Origin: a virus
Virus record (IMG/VR): IMGVR_UViG_3300045961_000021
Span: 1 to 33,465 of that record
Strand: one strand, 5' to 3'
DNA: 33,465 nt
Made by a program: the position numbers and the translations under genes. Below are positions 5,581 through 13,401 of this stretch, piece by piece. Within the stretch, counting starts at the first letter, position 1. Each line of letters opens with the position of its first letter. The notes beneath the pieces are model-generated. The model ran no database searches. It saw only the letters and a program-made list of their open reading frames with translations, and was not told where the DNA came from.

Positions 5581-6331
5581 ATTTCCAATTTATATAATAT
5601 CAAAAGGAAGATATGAAAAAACTCTAACGGCTGATTGTTTTGAAAAAAGCGGATTAGATTATTTAATAGCAGTTGAGCCACAAGAATATGATTTATATTG
5701 CAAAAAGCTAGGAGAAAAAAGAGTTTTAAAGCTACCTTTTGCCAATTTAGGTGTAGGAAGTTATCCAGCTAGGAATTATTGCTGGGAACACGCAAGAGCT
5801 AGAGGGGCAAAATATCATTGGCTATTTGATGACAATGTACAATACTTTTGTAAATGGATAAACGGTAAAAGAAAAAAGATAGAAATTCTAAATGATGCTT
5901 TAGCTTATATTGAGGCATTTGTTTTAAAAAATAACATTACAATTGGGGGATTTGAAGAGCCTAATTTTGTAGTAAAGCCACCTAAAAATCCTTTTAAATT
6001 AAATTGCCACGTATATTCGGCAATGCTAATCAAAAACAATATACCTTTTAGGTGGAGGCTTAAATATAACGAAGACGTAGATCTATGTTTGCAAGTATTA
6101 CATAACGGAGGAAGCACAGCAAGTTGTGTTTATTATATGGCTGACAAGGTAAGTACTGCAGCAAAAATGAAAGGAGGGAATCAAACAGAACTTTACAAAG
6201 GCAATGCTCCAGAAAAGAATTTATTAAAAGCTAAAATGCTAGAGGCAGTTTGGCCACAATATGCAAAAACCGTAATTAGATTTAATAGGCATCATCATTT
6301 AGTTGACTGGCGAGTATTTAAAAAAAAATAA
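5570..6331 (+). CDS. TET-associated-type glycosyltransferase (TAGT-like)
   Basis: 253 residues matching the TET-associated glycosyltransferase pattern I know from phages: FPIYIISKGRYEKT, YLIAVEPQEYDLY, LGVGSYPARNYCWEHA, WLFDDN (DD at 87-88, probable nucleotide-sugar/metal site), then CHVYSAMLIKNNIPFRWR, YNEDVDLCLQ (167-175), MKGGNQ and HHHLVDWRVF near the end. The full length is present and key acidic residues are intact. Family members are predicted to glycosylate hydroxylated bases in DNA, protecting phage DNA from host restriction. It overlaps the ParB-like gene. No TET/JBP dioxygenase, methylase or hydroxymethyl-nucleotide synthase is visible in this genome, so its acceptor is unknown. 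Confidence 0.8.
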   Translation: MLNKFPIYIISKGRYEKTLTADCFEKSGLDYLIAVEPQEYDLYCKKLGEKRVLKLPFANLGVGSYPARNYCWEHARARGAKYHWLFDDNVQYFCKWINGKRKKIEILNDALAYIEAFVLKNNITIGGFEEPNFVVKPPKNPFKLNCHVYSAMLIKNNIPFRWRLKYNEDVDLCLQVLHNGGSTASCVYYMADKVSTAAKMKGGNQTELYKGNAPEKNLLKAKMLEAVWPQYAKTVIRFNRHHHLVDWRVFKKK

Positions 6332-6362
6332 AATTTTTCTTTCGCATTAATAATCAACTTGT

Positions 6363-6370
6363 TAGATTTA
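6363..6370 (+). promoter_or_regulatory. Weak -7-like box TAGATTTA
   Basis: TAGATTTA in the 62-nt gap after the glycosyltransferase gene matches TAnnTTTG except for the last base and lies 23 nt before the ATG at 6394. No clear -33 element is seen. It may start the terminase operon. Confidence 0.3.
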
Positions 6371-6393
6371 CATCATAATCTAAACATACTTAT

Positions 6394-6651
6394 ATGAGCA
6401 CATTTAACAAATACGGTTTTATTTCTGATCTAGAAGAACAAATCGCACAAGAAAATCCAAGAGATGTTACAGAATTTATTTATGAGCAAATAGAATCTGC
6501 TTGCATTTATTATCGTGATTGCTTTGAAATATGTGAAGCCCTAGCTGCAACTTCATTTGAAACAGATTACGGTTATGCAAAAAACATTACTGAATTAGCA
6601 GCTTATGTTTTAGCAGAATTTGTATTTGAAAACATTTCAATAAATAACTAA
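6394..6651 (+). CDS. Small acidic hypothetical protein
   Basis: 85 residues, acidic and helical (FISDLEEQIAQENPRDVTEF, then ACIYYRDCFEICEALAATSF). The composition, rich in Glu, Asp and aromatic residues and almost without basic residues, resembles DNA-mimic or inhibitor proteins, but this is only an impression and I recognise no family. It is the first gene after the gap at 6332-6393 and heads the run that leads to the terminase. Function unknown. Confidence 0.6.
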   Translation: MSTFNKYGFISDLEEQIAQENPRDVTEFIYEQIESACIYYRDCFEICEALAATSFETDYGYAKNITELAAYVLAEFVFENISINN

Positions 6652-6658
6652 TAAAGAT

Positions 6659-6874
6659 ATGACAACGATAGGATATTTTGAAGAGTTTATTATTGATGGT
6701 AAATTTATAGGATGCAAAAATTGCCAAGAACAAAATAGAGAAATAGGCTATTATGGCAAAATTACTTCAGTAGCTACCGAAGATATTTTTTTAGAGAATA
6801 AAAAGAAAATTAAAAAGGGACAAACATATTACACTAGATACTACCCGTTAAACGGTAGAATAAATAATGGCTAA
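6659..6874 (+). CDS. Small hypothetical protein
   Basis: 71 residues: MTTIGYFEEFIIDGKFIGCK, then NCQEQNREIGYYG and a Lys-rich strand region ending TYYTRYYPLNGRINNG. A single CxxC (CKNC) occurs. It looks like a small beta-rich protein. The gene overlaps the small terminase start by 8 nt, so it is part of the packaging operon. No recognised family; function unknown. Confidence 0.62.
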   Translation: MTTIGYFEEFIIDGKFIGCKNCQEQNREIGYYGKITSVATEDIFLENKKKIKKGQTYYTRYYPLNGRINNG

Positions 6875-7235
6875 CAATGTAAAGTACAATCAAGAGGATT
6901 TAATTAAGTTATCCTTAGATGCAATTAATAAGTACAAGCTATTTTTTATCGATGATATAATAGCATATTTACCATGCTCAAGAGCTACTTTCTACAATCT
7001 AGGATTGGATAAATTAGACACTATAAAAGAGGCTTTAGTTTCTGTTCGTACAGAGATTAAAGTCTCAATGCGTTCTAAGTGGTATAAATCAGACAACCCA
7101 ACTCTTCAGATGGGCCTAATGAAATTAATTGCTAGCCCTGATGAGCTTCGCCAGTTATCAATGACACACGTTGAAAGCAACAATACGCACGAGGTAAACT
7201 TTAATGCAGCAGAGGTTTTTAAATTTAAGGAGTGA
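6867..7235 (+). CDS. terS: Small terminase subunit (probable)
   Basis: 122 residues directly upstream of the large terminase, with a 4-nt overlap (GTGA). The N-terminal half carries a helix-turn-helix-like stretch (LFFIDDIIAYLPCSRATFYN, then LDTIKEAL). A helical segment follows (TLQMGLMKLIASPDELRQLS), then a short tail (NAAEVFKFKE) that could contact TerL. Size, DNA-binding fold and position fit a small terminase, which recognises the packaging site on phage DNA and regulates the motor. The family is not proven by a signature motif, so the call rests on fold and context. Confidence 0.75.
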   Translation: MANNVKYNQEDLIKLSLDAINKYKLFFIDDIIAYLPCSRATFYNLGLDKLDTIKEALVSVRTEIKVSMRSKWYKSDNPTLQMGLMKLIASPDELRQLSMTHVESNNTHEVNFNAAEVFKFKE

Positions 7236-8440
7236 TAATTCTTAATAAAAAATATCAGGCTTTAGGAAATACAACACGATTCTTTATTATTACAGGAGGT
7301 CGTGGCTCATCTAAATCATTTGGGGTTGGCACGTTTGCCAGCCTCTTATCGTTTGAGAAAGGGCATAAGATTCTATTTACAAGGCAGACAATGACATCTG
7401 CACACCTATCTATCATTCCTGAATTTCAGGAAAAAATAGAGCTACTACAAGCAGATAATCATTTTGTAATAACAAAGTCTGAAATAATAAATAACACTTC
7501 AGGCTCCGAAATTATATTCAAAGGTCTTAGAACTTCCTCTGGCGATCAGACTGCAAATCTAAAATCATTGCAAGGTGTTACAACTTGGATACTAGATGAA
7601 GCAGAAGAGCTAACAGATGAGCCAACGTTTGACAAGATAAACTTATCTATAAGACAAAAGGGAGTACAGAACAGAGTCATATTAATACTTAATCCTGCAA
7701 CAAAAGAGCATTGGATTTATCAACGTTTCTTTGAGCAGGCAGGAGTTGAAGAGGGTTTTAATGGTATAAAGAATAATGTTACTTATATTCACACTACATT
7801 TGAGGATAACATTGAGCACTTAGATCAATCTTTTTTAGATGAAATTGAAAGGATAAAGCAATACAATCCTAAAAAATATAAGCACCAGATTCTAGGAGGT
7901 TGGCTAGACAAAGCGGAGGGAGTTGTATTTACTAACTGGAGCTTTGGTAATTTTAACCCTGATAATTTGCAGACATCATTTGGGCAAGACTTTGGATTCT
8001 CTATTGATCCGACTACGCTTGTAGAGGTTGCCATTGATAAGAACAAACGGAAGCTTTATGTCAAAGAGCATTTATACAAACCAAAGCTAACCACTAGCGA
8101 AATTGCAGTTATTAATAAGCAGGTATGCGGAGGCAGTCTAATAGTAGCCGATAGCGCAGAGCCTAGATTAATAGCCGAGCTATCTAACCAGCGTTGTAAT
8201 ATCGTAGCAACAGAGAAAGGAGCTGGAAGTATCACTGCTGGACTAGCATTGATGCAGGATTATGAAATAGTTTTAGAACCTAACTCTCAAAACATTGCAA
8301 AAGAACTTAACAACTACATCTACTCAGATAAGAAGTCTGGGCTGGTCATTGACAACTACAATCACGCAATTGATGCCATACGTTACAACGTGTTCTATCA
8401 CTTATCTAATCCCAATAAAGGGCAGTATTTCGTGTACTAA
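7232..8440 (+). CDS. terL: Terminase large subunit
   Basis: 402 residues with an ATPase and an RNase H-type nuclease domain. Walker A is TGGRGSSKS (residues 21-29). Walker B is TTWILDEAEEL (117-127), with the catalytic Glu after Asp. The nuclease acidic residues are likely those in GQDFGFSIDPTTL, IVADSAEP and YNHAIDAIRY. It resembles the PBSX/Terminase_3 group. It cuts concatemeric DNA and pumps it into the procapsid. Start is GTG at 7232, overlapping the TerS stop. It is followed by a short gap with a promoter-like box. Confidence 0.95.
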   Translation: MIILNKKYQALGNTTRFFIITGGRGSSKSFGVGTFASLLSFEKGHKILFTRQTMTSAHLSIIPEFQEKIELLQADNHFVITKSEIINNTSGSEIIFKGLRTSSGDQTANLKSLQGVTTWILDEAEELTDEPTFDKINLSIRQKGVQNRVILILNPATKEHWIYQRFFEQAGVEEGFNGIKNNVTYIHTTFEDNIEHLDQSFLDEIERIKQYNPKKYKHQILGGWLDKAEGVVFTNWSFGNFNPDNLQTSFGQDFGFSIDPTTLVEVAIDKNKRKLYVKEHLYKPKLTTSEIAVINKQVCGGSLIVADSAEPRLIAELSNQRCNIVATEKGAGSITAGLALMQDYEIVLEPNSQNIAKELNNYIYSDKKSGLVIDNYNHAIDAIRYNVFYHLSNPNKGQYFVY

Positions 8441-8458
8441 TAACAAAAAAAACAACTT

Positions 8459-8466
8459 AACGTTTA
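8459..8466 (+). promoter_or_regulatory. AACGTTTA box 6 nt before the tail chaperone start
   Basis: AACGTTTA ends 6 nt before the ATG at 8473 and the string is AACGTTTATACAATATG. The same box and spacing recur before 14977, and a one-base variant before 18326. It resembles the -7 element TAnnTTTG, but no -33 is obvious. If it is a promoter, the transcript starts almost at the start codon. Confidence 0.45.
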
Positions 8467-8472
8467 TACAAT

Positions 8473-9150
8473 ATGAAGTTAGAGATAACGATTCCAACTG
8501 ATTTAAGCGAAATTAAGCTATCTCAGTACCAAAAGTTTTTAAAGATTTCTGATCAAAATGATGAATCTGATTTTATTCATCACAAGATGATAGAAATCTT
8601 TTGTAACGTAGAATTGAAATATGTATCTAAGTTTAAACGTAAACAGATAGTTGAGATTGTAACGACAATCAATAACCTATTTACCAAGATACCACCGTTT
8701 AAAAATAGATTTACATTAAACGGAATTGAATATGGATTTATTCCAAATCTTGATGATATATCTCAAGGTGAATATATGGATCTTGACAATTATATTGTGG
8801 ATGTTGCTGATCTTCATCGCTCTATGGCAGTAATGTTTAGACCGATAAAGAATAAACTAAAAGATAAATATACGATTGAGTCATACGAAGGCTCAGATGT
8901 TTATGCTGAAAAAATGCTTGATGCACCTTTAGATGTAGTTTTAGCGTCAAGGGTTTTTTTTTATCATTTAGGCAAAGAGTTGCTGAAAAGTACGTTGATC
9001 TATTTGGAGGAGAATCCGCAGATACAGACTATTCTGAACAAGCACAATTCGGCAAACGATGGGGATGGTATTCATCCATTTATGCGCTTGCTCAAGGAGA
9101 TGTCAGGCGATTTGATGAAATATCCAGACTTCCGCTTAATCAATGTCTAA
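8473..9150 (+). CDS. Tail assembly chaperone, short (frame 0) product
   Basis: 225 residues. A soluble, helical and acidic protein (LSEIKLSQYQKFLKISDQND, IPNLDDISQGEYMDLDNYI, HRSMAVMFRPI, VVLASRVFFYHLGKELLKST). It lies upstream of the tail genes. Codons past 8962 overlap a second frame that encodes the conserved C-terminal part of the family. It is thus the equivalent of lambda gpG, with the frameshift form as gpGT. The role is to bind the tape measure and recruit tail tube protein during tail assembly. The start ATG lies just after the AACGTTTA box. Confidence 0.75.
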   Translation: MKLEITIPTDLSEIKLSQYQKFLKISDQNDESDFIHHKMIEIFCNVELKYVSKFKRKQIVEIVTTINNLFTKIPPFKNRFTLNGIEYGFIPNLDDISQGEYMDLDNYIVDVADLHRSMAVMFRPIKNKLKDKYTIESYEGSDVYAEKMLDAPLDVVLASRVFFYHLGKELLKSTLIYLEENPQIQTILNKHNSANDGDGIHPFMRLLKEMSGDLMKYPDFRLINV

Positions 9151-9218
9151 CGTTTTTGACATTTGAAAAGCAAAAGAATGATTTAGAATTAAAAATGCTT
9201 AAAAAACAAACCCGATGA
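8473..9218 (+). CDS. Tail assembly chaperone, -1 frameshift product (8473-8961, then 8961-9218)
   Basis: In the -1 frame an open stretch without its own start runs from about 8940 to the TGA at 9216-9218. It encodes EKYVDLFGGESADTDYSEQA, FGKRWGWYSSIYALAQGDVR and FDEISRLPLNQCLTFL, ending KKQTR. The FGKRWGWY-ALAQGD block is the kind of conserved C-terminal domain I know from phage tail chaperone GT proteins. Slipping on the T run (8954-8962, heptamer T-TTT-TTT at 8955-8961) would join 163 frame-0 residues to 85 -1-frame residues, 248 in all. The -1 frame stops exactly where the next gene starts (ATGA at 9215), the usual coupled junction here. No clear downstream pseudoknot was found by eye. Confidence 0.72.
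8955..8961 (+). promoter_or_regulatory. Slippery heptamer T-TTT-TTT for -1 frameshift
   Basis: Nine T in a row (8954-8962) place the heptamer T-TTT-TTT in the X-XXY-YYZ phase relative to the chaperone frame. After slipping, the next codon is TTA at 8961-8963, and the -1 frame stays open to 9218. The nearest upstream stop in that frame is about 8939-8941, just before the run. Confidence 0.65.
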
Positions 9219-9670
9219 ACGGATACTTTTACGTTGTAAATACTTTAAAGACTTATTTAAAAGCGACACCGTTCGTTAATACTGTTACTATTGGAGACAT
9301 TTTTGCAGTTGATTTAACTAAGCAAACTATCTTTCCCTTAAATCATATCATCGTAAATAACGCTACGCTAGGAGAGGTAACAATGTCAATGAACATTTCA
9401 ATCCTTTTTATGGATATTGTAGATGATTCAAAGTCAGAAATAACCGATTTATGGGAAGGCAATGATAATGAGCAAGATGTGTTAAACTCAACGCTTACTT
9501 TAGCACAAAAGTTATCTGCTGATTTAATGCGAGGCTCTTTATATTCTTCTCAGGTTTTGATTTTAACAGAGCCATCTGCTGAGCCTTTCACAGATCGTTT
9601 TGAAAATAAGATTGCAGGATGGACATTAACATTTGATGTTATTGTTCCAAACGATATGACTATATGCTAG
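9215..9670 (+). CDS. Probable tail terminator/tail completion protein
   Basis: 151 residues: MNGYFYVVNTLKTYLKATPF, IGDIFAVDLTKQTIFPLNHI, VTMSMNISILFMDIVDDSK, then LTEPSAEPFTDRFENKIAG before the end. The pattern of an N-terminal helix followed by strands, and the position between tail chaperone and a second completion-type gene, fit a tail terminator-like protein that caps the tail tube at the head end. I recall similar proteins in Bacteroidota phages but they are usually unnamed. It starts within the frameshift stop (ATGA) and overlaps the next gene by 7 nt. Confidence 0.6.
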   Translation: MNGYFYVVNTLKTYLKATPFVNTVTIGDIFAVDLTKQTIFPLNHIIVNNATLGEVTMSMNISILFMDIVDDSKSEITDLWEGNDNEQDVLNSTLTLAQKLSADLMRGSLYSSQVLILTEPSAEPFTDRFENKIAGWTLTFDVIVPNDMTIC

Positions 9671-10203
9671 AGAAAAGTTACAAACTTCTTGACCAGTACA
9701 AAAAGTATGTAATTCAGCAGGCTAAAGCTAATTTGTCTAAGGGGCGCAATAATATGTCCAAGACACTTTACAATAGCATTAAAGGCGAAGTTGTAACAGA
9801 TGACAACTATGCGATTGTAGCATTCAGAATGGAATACTATGGTCAGTTTTTAGATGAAGGTGTTAAGGGAGCTTTCCCAAATATGGTTAATAATGGAAAG
9901 CAAAAAGCACCAAACTCTAGGTTTAGATTTACAAATAAAAGACCACCAGCAGGAGTGATTGCTGAATGGGCAAAGAAGAGAGGCATAAGATTAAGAGATG
10001 AAGAAGGCAAGTTTAAAAAAGGTAGTTACAAAACTCTTGGGTTTATTATTGCGAATCGTATTTATGCGCAAGGGATAAAGCCTACTTTATTTTTTACTAA
10101 GCCATACGAAGCAGGATTTAAAAAGTATATAACAGATCAAATGCCTACGCAAGTGGCAATAGATGTAGATAGAATAGTTGATCTTAATTTAAAACAACAA
10201 TGA
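9664..10203 (+). CDS. Probable tail completion/head-tail joining protein (gp10-like)
   Basis: 179 residues, basic. An N-terminal helical stretch (LLDQYKKYVIQQAKANLSKG) leads to MEYYGQFLDEGVKG and PPAGVIAEWAKKRGIRLRDE, with KPTLFFTKPYEAGFKKYI near the end. The YGxFLDeGVkG motif with a later helix-rich end is typical of HK97 gp10-type and related neck/tail-completion proteins. Position beside a tail-terminator-like protein supports this. It overlaps the next gene by 4 nt. Exact role in the neck is not settled by sequence alone. Confidence 0.62.
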   Translation: MLEKSYKLLDQYKKYVIQQAKANLSKGRNNMSKTLYNSIKGEVVTDDNYAIVAFRMEYYGQFLDEGVKGAFPNMVNNGKQKAPNSRFRFTNKRPPAGVIAEWAKKRGIRLRDEEGKFKKGSYKTLGFIIANRIYAQGIKPTLFFTKPYEAGFKKYITDQMPTQVAIDVDRIVDLNLKQQ

Positions 10204-11273
10204 TAATTAACGCACGGAGTCCGTATTTTGTAACGGTAAACGAAACAAGCCAATTAGGATCTAAGATTGAATTGTTCTTGTGGAACGATGGAACATCTGA
10301 GCCATCAACTGCAACTTATACATTCTCTAAATCTATTGCCTCCACATCACAAAGAGCAAACGTTTATAACATCTCGCCTTACGTTCGTGAATATATTGAC
10401 AACGTAGCTCCAGATGATACAACTGAGTTAATGTGGGTTAATATCAAAATCAAACGCTACAAAGAAGCAACGCTTGGTTCTTATACGCTATTAGATACAA
10501 CTACTCACGCAGGTGTAAATGGATATACACTTTACACAGATGGCTACAATAAAACAGATGCAAACGATGAGTTTGTTGTTTTAGCAAATACTGCCATTGA
10601 GATTACTTACAAAGAAGGGATTGCGGAGGCAAATTATCCTTATGTGAACGTGTATGCTGATTTAACATCTCCTGCTGAGATTAGAGCAGTTTACAAAGAT
10701 AAGCATGGAAGAAATGAGGTTACTGTTACATACGACACAGGAGACAAAGGAGTTATAAAGATTCCATTCAGAACGACATCAATCAAATACAACAAAGGGA
10801 ATACTTTAGCTATTCAATGGAGACCAACTGGAGAGTACACAGATGTGACTAAAACATTTGTTGTAACTCCTATTTGCGAGCCTAAATTTACTCCAGTTCA
10901 ATGTGCGTTTATTAATCGTTATGGAGGTTGGCAATTCTTGACTTTCTTTAAAGCTCAAAGCAATAGCATCCAAACGCAAGGCACAACTTTTAGAATGCTT
11001 CCTAGTGCAGTCAATTACGACACAAGCAAAGCACAGACAAAATCATTCAATATCAACGGAACGCAAAACATAAAATTGAATACAGGATGGGTTGATGAAA
11101 ATTATTCTGAATTGATTCAGGATTTAATGCTTTCTGAAACTATTCTTTTGGATGGCAAGCCAGTTGAGATATTAACAAATTCAACTGATTTAAAGACTTC
11201 TTTAAAAGATAGAAATATCAATTATGAGATTGATTTCCAATATGGTTATAGCTTAATAAACAACGTGATTTAA
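10200..11273 (+). CDS. Tail structural protein (probable tail-tip/baseplate component)
   Basis: 357 residues, rich in Thr, Asn and aromatics, largely beta. Opening MIINARSPYFVTVNETSQLG, then KIELFLWNDGTSEPSTATYT, NISPYVREYIDN, and a mid region CAFINRYGGWQFLTFFKA. No signal peptide. Its place just before the large tail-tip-like protein, with a shared TAATG junction at 11273, and its beta composition point to a virion tail component. I recall relatives only as hypothetical proteins in Bacteroidota phages. Exact position in the tail is unknown. Confidence 0.6.
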   Translation: MIINARSPYFVTVNETSQLGSKIELFLWNDGTSEPSTATYTFSKSIASTSQRANVYNISPYVREYIDNVAPDDTTELMWVNIKIKRYKEATLGSYTLLDTTTHAGVNGYTLYTDGYNKTDANDEFVVLANTAIEITYKEGIAEANYPYVNVYADLTSPAEIRAVYKDKHGRNEVTVTYDTGDKGVIKIPFRTTSIKYNKGNTLAIQWRPTGEYTDVTKTFVVTPICEPKFTPVQCAFINRYGGWQFLTFFKAQSNSIQTQGTTFRMLPSAVNYDTSKAQTKSFNINGTQNIKLNTGWVDENYSELIQDLMLSETILLDGKPVEILTNSTDLKTSLKDRNINYEIDFQYGYSLINNVI

Positions 11274-13246
11274 TGGTAATTGTAGCGATTTATATTTATG
11301 ATGATGTTACTGGTTTAGCTAATCGTGTTGAGTTATTCAATGATGAGAACATAAGTATCACTTCATCTGTTCAAGATGTAAATGATATCTCTAAAATCTT
11401 TACTGATTTTTCTCAATCGTTTACCGTTCCAGCTTCTAATGCTAACAACAAGATTTTTAGGCATTGGTATGAAAACGCTATTGAATCAGGTTTTGATGCG
11501 AGAACAAGAAAGAGTGCTTACATTGAGCTAGACACAATTCCATTTCGCAAAGGCAAGATTCAACTAGAAAAAGTTTCAGTTGTTAATGGACAAATAGAAA
11601 ATTATCAAATTACTTTCTTTGGATCTCTTATCTCATTAAAAGATGCTTTTGCAGGCAAGTATTTAAAAGATTTAGATTACTCATCTGCAAACTTTACTTA
11701 TTCAGGAGCAGATGTTGTGTCTAAGGTATCAACAACGACATCAAGCGATGTTAAATGGCCTTTGATAAGTTCGTATCGTGTATGGCAATATGATACAAGC
11801 GGAAGCACAATATATAATTGGGATATTTCTAAAAATTCTCATCCAATTTACCATACTGATTTATTTCCTGCTCTTAGACTTTCAAAATTATTTCAAGTAA
11901 TTGCTGAAAACTTAAACATTACGTTTACAGGTAATTTCTTGACAGATGCAAGATTTACAAATGCGTTTCTTTGGTGTAAGAATGCAAATAACTTTGAAAT
12001 TAAGGTAGAAGCTCTTGAGGTTATATTTCAAACTAAATACTCAACGACTGGATCATTAGAGTTGTTTGATTTAGATACTCACACGCTTACTTATGTAGAT
12101 GAGGGAGGCTCAACGTTTATTGAGACACAAACATTTGATATTACTTGTACCGCTAACGGAATTGCATCCGTGTTTTATGTATATCGTAATGGAGTTAAGG
12201 TTTATGCTTTAAACTTTACTTCTTCAACTACTAGCCAGCAATTCGAATTATTGATTCGTTCTTCTGGAGATTATACATTTAAGATTAGCGCCGCAAGTAC
12301 ACTATCATTTACTTCAGAGCTAAACTTTGCAATCTCAGATGGCACTTCTGTTATTCGTGATATTGAAGTAATTCAAAGCACTACTCAAACAACTAACACG
12401 CTTTTAGATTTGGCTAATTATATGCCAGAAATAAAAACTGAGGATTTCTTTGCAGGAGTTTTAAAGATGTTTAATCTTACTTGCTATTCTGATACGGCTA
12501 GTGTGTTTACAATTACTCAGTTAGAAGATTGGTATAATGATGGAGAAATAAGAGATTTAACTGAGCATGTTATATCTGACAATTTTGAAATTGAAAGAGT
12601 AACTCCTTATAAGATGCTAAACTTTACTTATGAAGATAGTGAAGCACTTTTAAACGTAGGATACAAGCAAAACTCTCCTATCCCTTACGGAAATTTAAAC
12701 TACTCATTAGACAATGATGGAGCTGAATATAGCGTAAATCTTCCTTTTGAAAATATGCTATTTAGCAAATTTACAGGAACTAATTTACAGGTTAGTTATG
12801 CTTTAAAGACTGATTATCAGCAATACATTCCAAAGCCTGTTATACTTTACGATTACGGAACGCTTCAAACGGTTTCAACTTATCATATTAATGACGGATC
12901 AACAACTGCCGCCAAAACAACTGCAAACATATTTGGGCAAGATACGGTAGTTTCAAGTGTAAATCATACGTTAAACTGGGGATTAGAGATTTCATCTTAT
13001 ACTCTAAATACCGAAGAGAATACACTATTCAATGATTATTACGAAGCGTATTTAAACAATATATACTCTGTAAAGTCACGAACTTTTATCATTAAGGCTA
13101 TCTTACCAATAAGCATAATATCATCGCTTAAATTAAATGATAGAGTGGTTATAAGAGATAAGAGATATGTTATTAATACGTTCACAACTGACTTGACTAC
13201 TGGAGAAGTAGAACTTAATCTTTTAACTGATTTCAGAGCATTATGA
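11273..13246 (+). CDS. Large tail-tip/baseplate protein
   Basis: 657 residues. The N-terminus has the pattern DVNDISKIFTDFSQSFTVPA followed by SNANNKIFRHWYENAIESGF, then GKIQLEKVSVVNGQIENY and FFGSLISLKDAFAGKYL. I recognise this block from Bacteroidota phage tail proteins upstream of or near tape measures, often annotated simply as tail or structural protein. The rest is beta-rich, with FFAGVLKMFNLTCYSD and a C-terminal LKLNDRVVIRDKRYVINTFT, typical of tail hub or distal-tail proteins. It probably forms part of the tail tip that holds the fibre. It overlaps the next small frame by 4 nt. Confidence 0.68.
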   Translation: MVIVAIYIYDDVTGLANRVELFNDENISITSSVQDVNDISKIFTDFSQSFTVPASNANNKIFRHWYENAIESGFDARTRKSAYIELDTIPFRKGKIQLEKVSVVNGQIENYQITFFGSLISLKDAFAGKYLKDLDYSSANFTYSGADVVSKVSTTTSSDVKWPLISSYRVWQYDTSGSTIYNWDISKNSHPIYHTDLFPALRLSKLFQVIAENLNITFTGNFLTDARFTNAFLWCKNANNFEIKVEALEVIFQTKYSTTGSLELFDLDTHTLTYVDEGGSTFIETQTFDITCTANGIASVFYVYRNGVKVYALNFTSSTTSQQFELLIRSSGDYTFKISAASTLSFTSELNFAISDGTSVIRDIEVIQSTTQTTNTLLDLANYMPEIKTEDFFAGVLKMFNLTCYSDTASVFTITQLEDWYNDGEIRDLTEHVISDNFEIERVTPYKMLNFTYEDSEALLNVGYKQNSPIPYGNLNYSLDNDGAEYSVNLPFENMLFSKFTGTNLQVSYALKTDYQQYIPKPVILYDYGTLQTVSTYHINDGSTTAAKTTANIFGQDTVVSSVNHTLNWGLEISSYTLNTEENTLFNDYYEAYLNNIYSVKSRTFIIKAILPISIISSLKLNDRVVIRDKRYVINTFTTDLTTGEVELNLLTDFRAL

Positions 13247-13401
13247 TAAAATTAATAATAGAAATGTTAAACGTTTTGCCTCATTATAATCAGAGCGAAG
13301 CAATAGAAATTGCCAAAGGTAAACACGAGCTACCAACGACAATAAAAAAAGGATGGAATCAAATTAAACGTAATTACAAATGGCAAAGTCAATCGAAGTA
13401 G
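13243..13401 (+). CDS. Small basic protein between tail tip and tape measure
   Basis: A 52-codon frame, MIKLIIEMLNVLPHYNQSEA and then IEIAKGKHELPTTIKKGWNQ and a basic end. Its ATG overlaps the stop of the tail-tip gene (ATGA) and its end overlaps the tape measure start by 22 nt, so it fills the 133-nt gap exactly. The double overlap is like other genes in this operon. Function unknown; possibly a small tail assembly factor. Confidence 0.55.
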   Translation: MIKLIIEMLNVLPHYNQSEAIEIAKGKHELPTTIKKGWNQIKRNYKWQSQSK

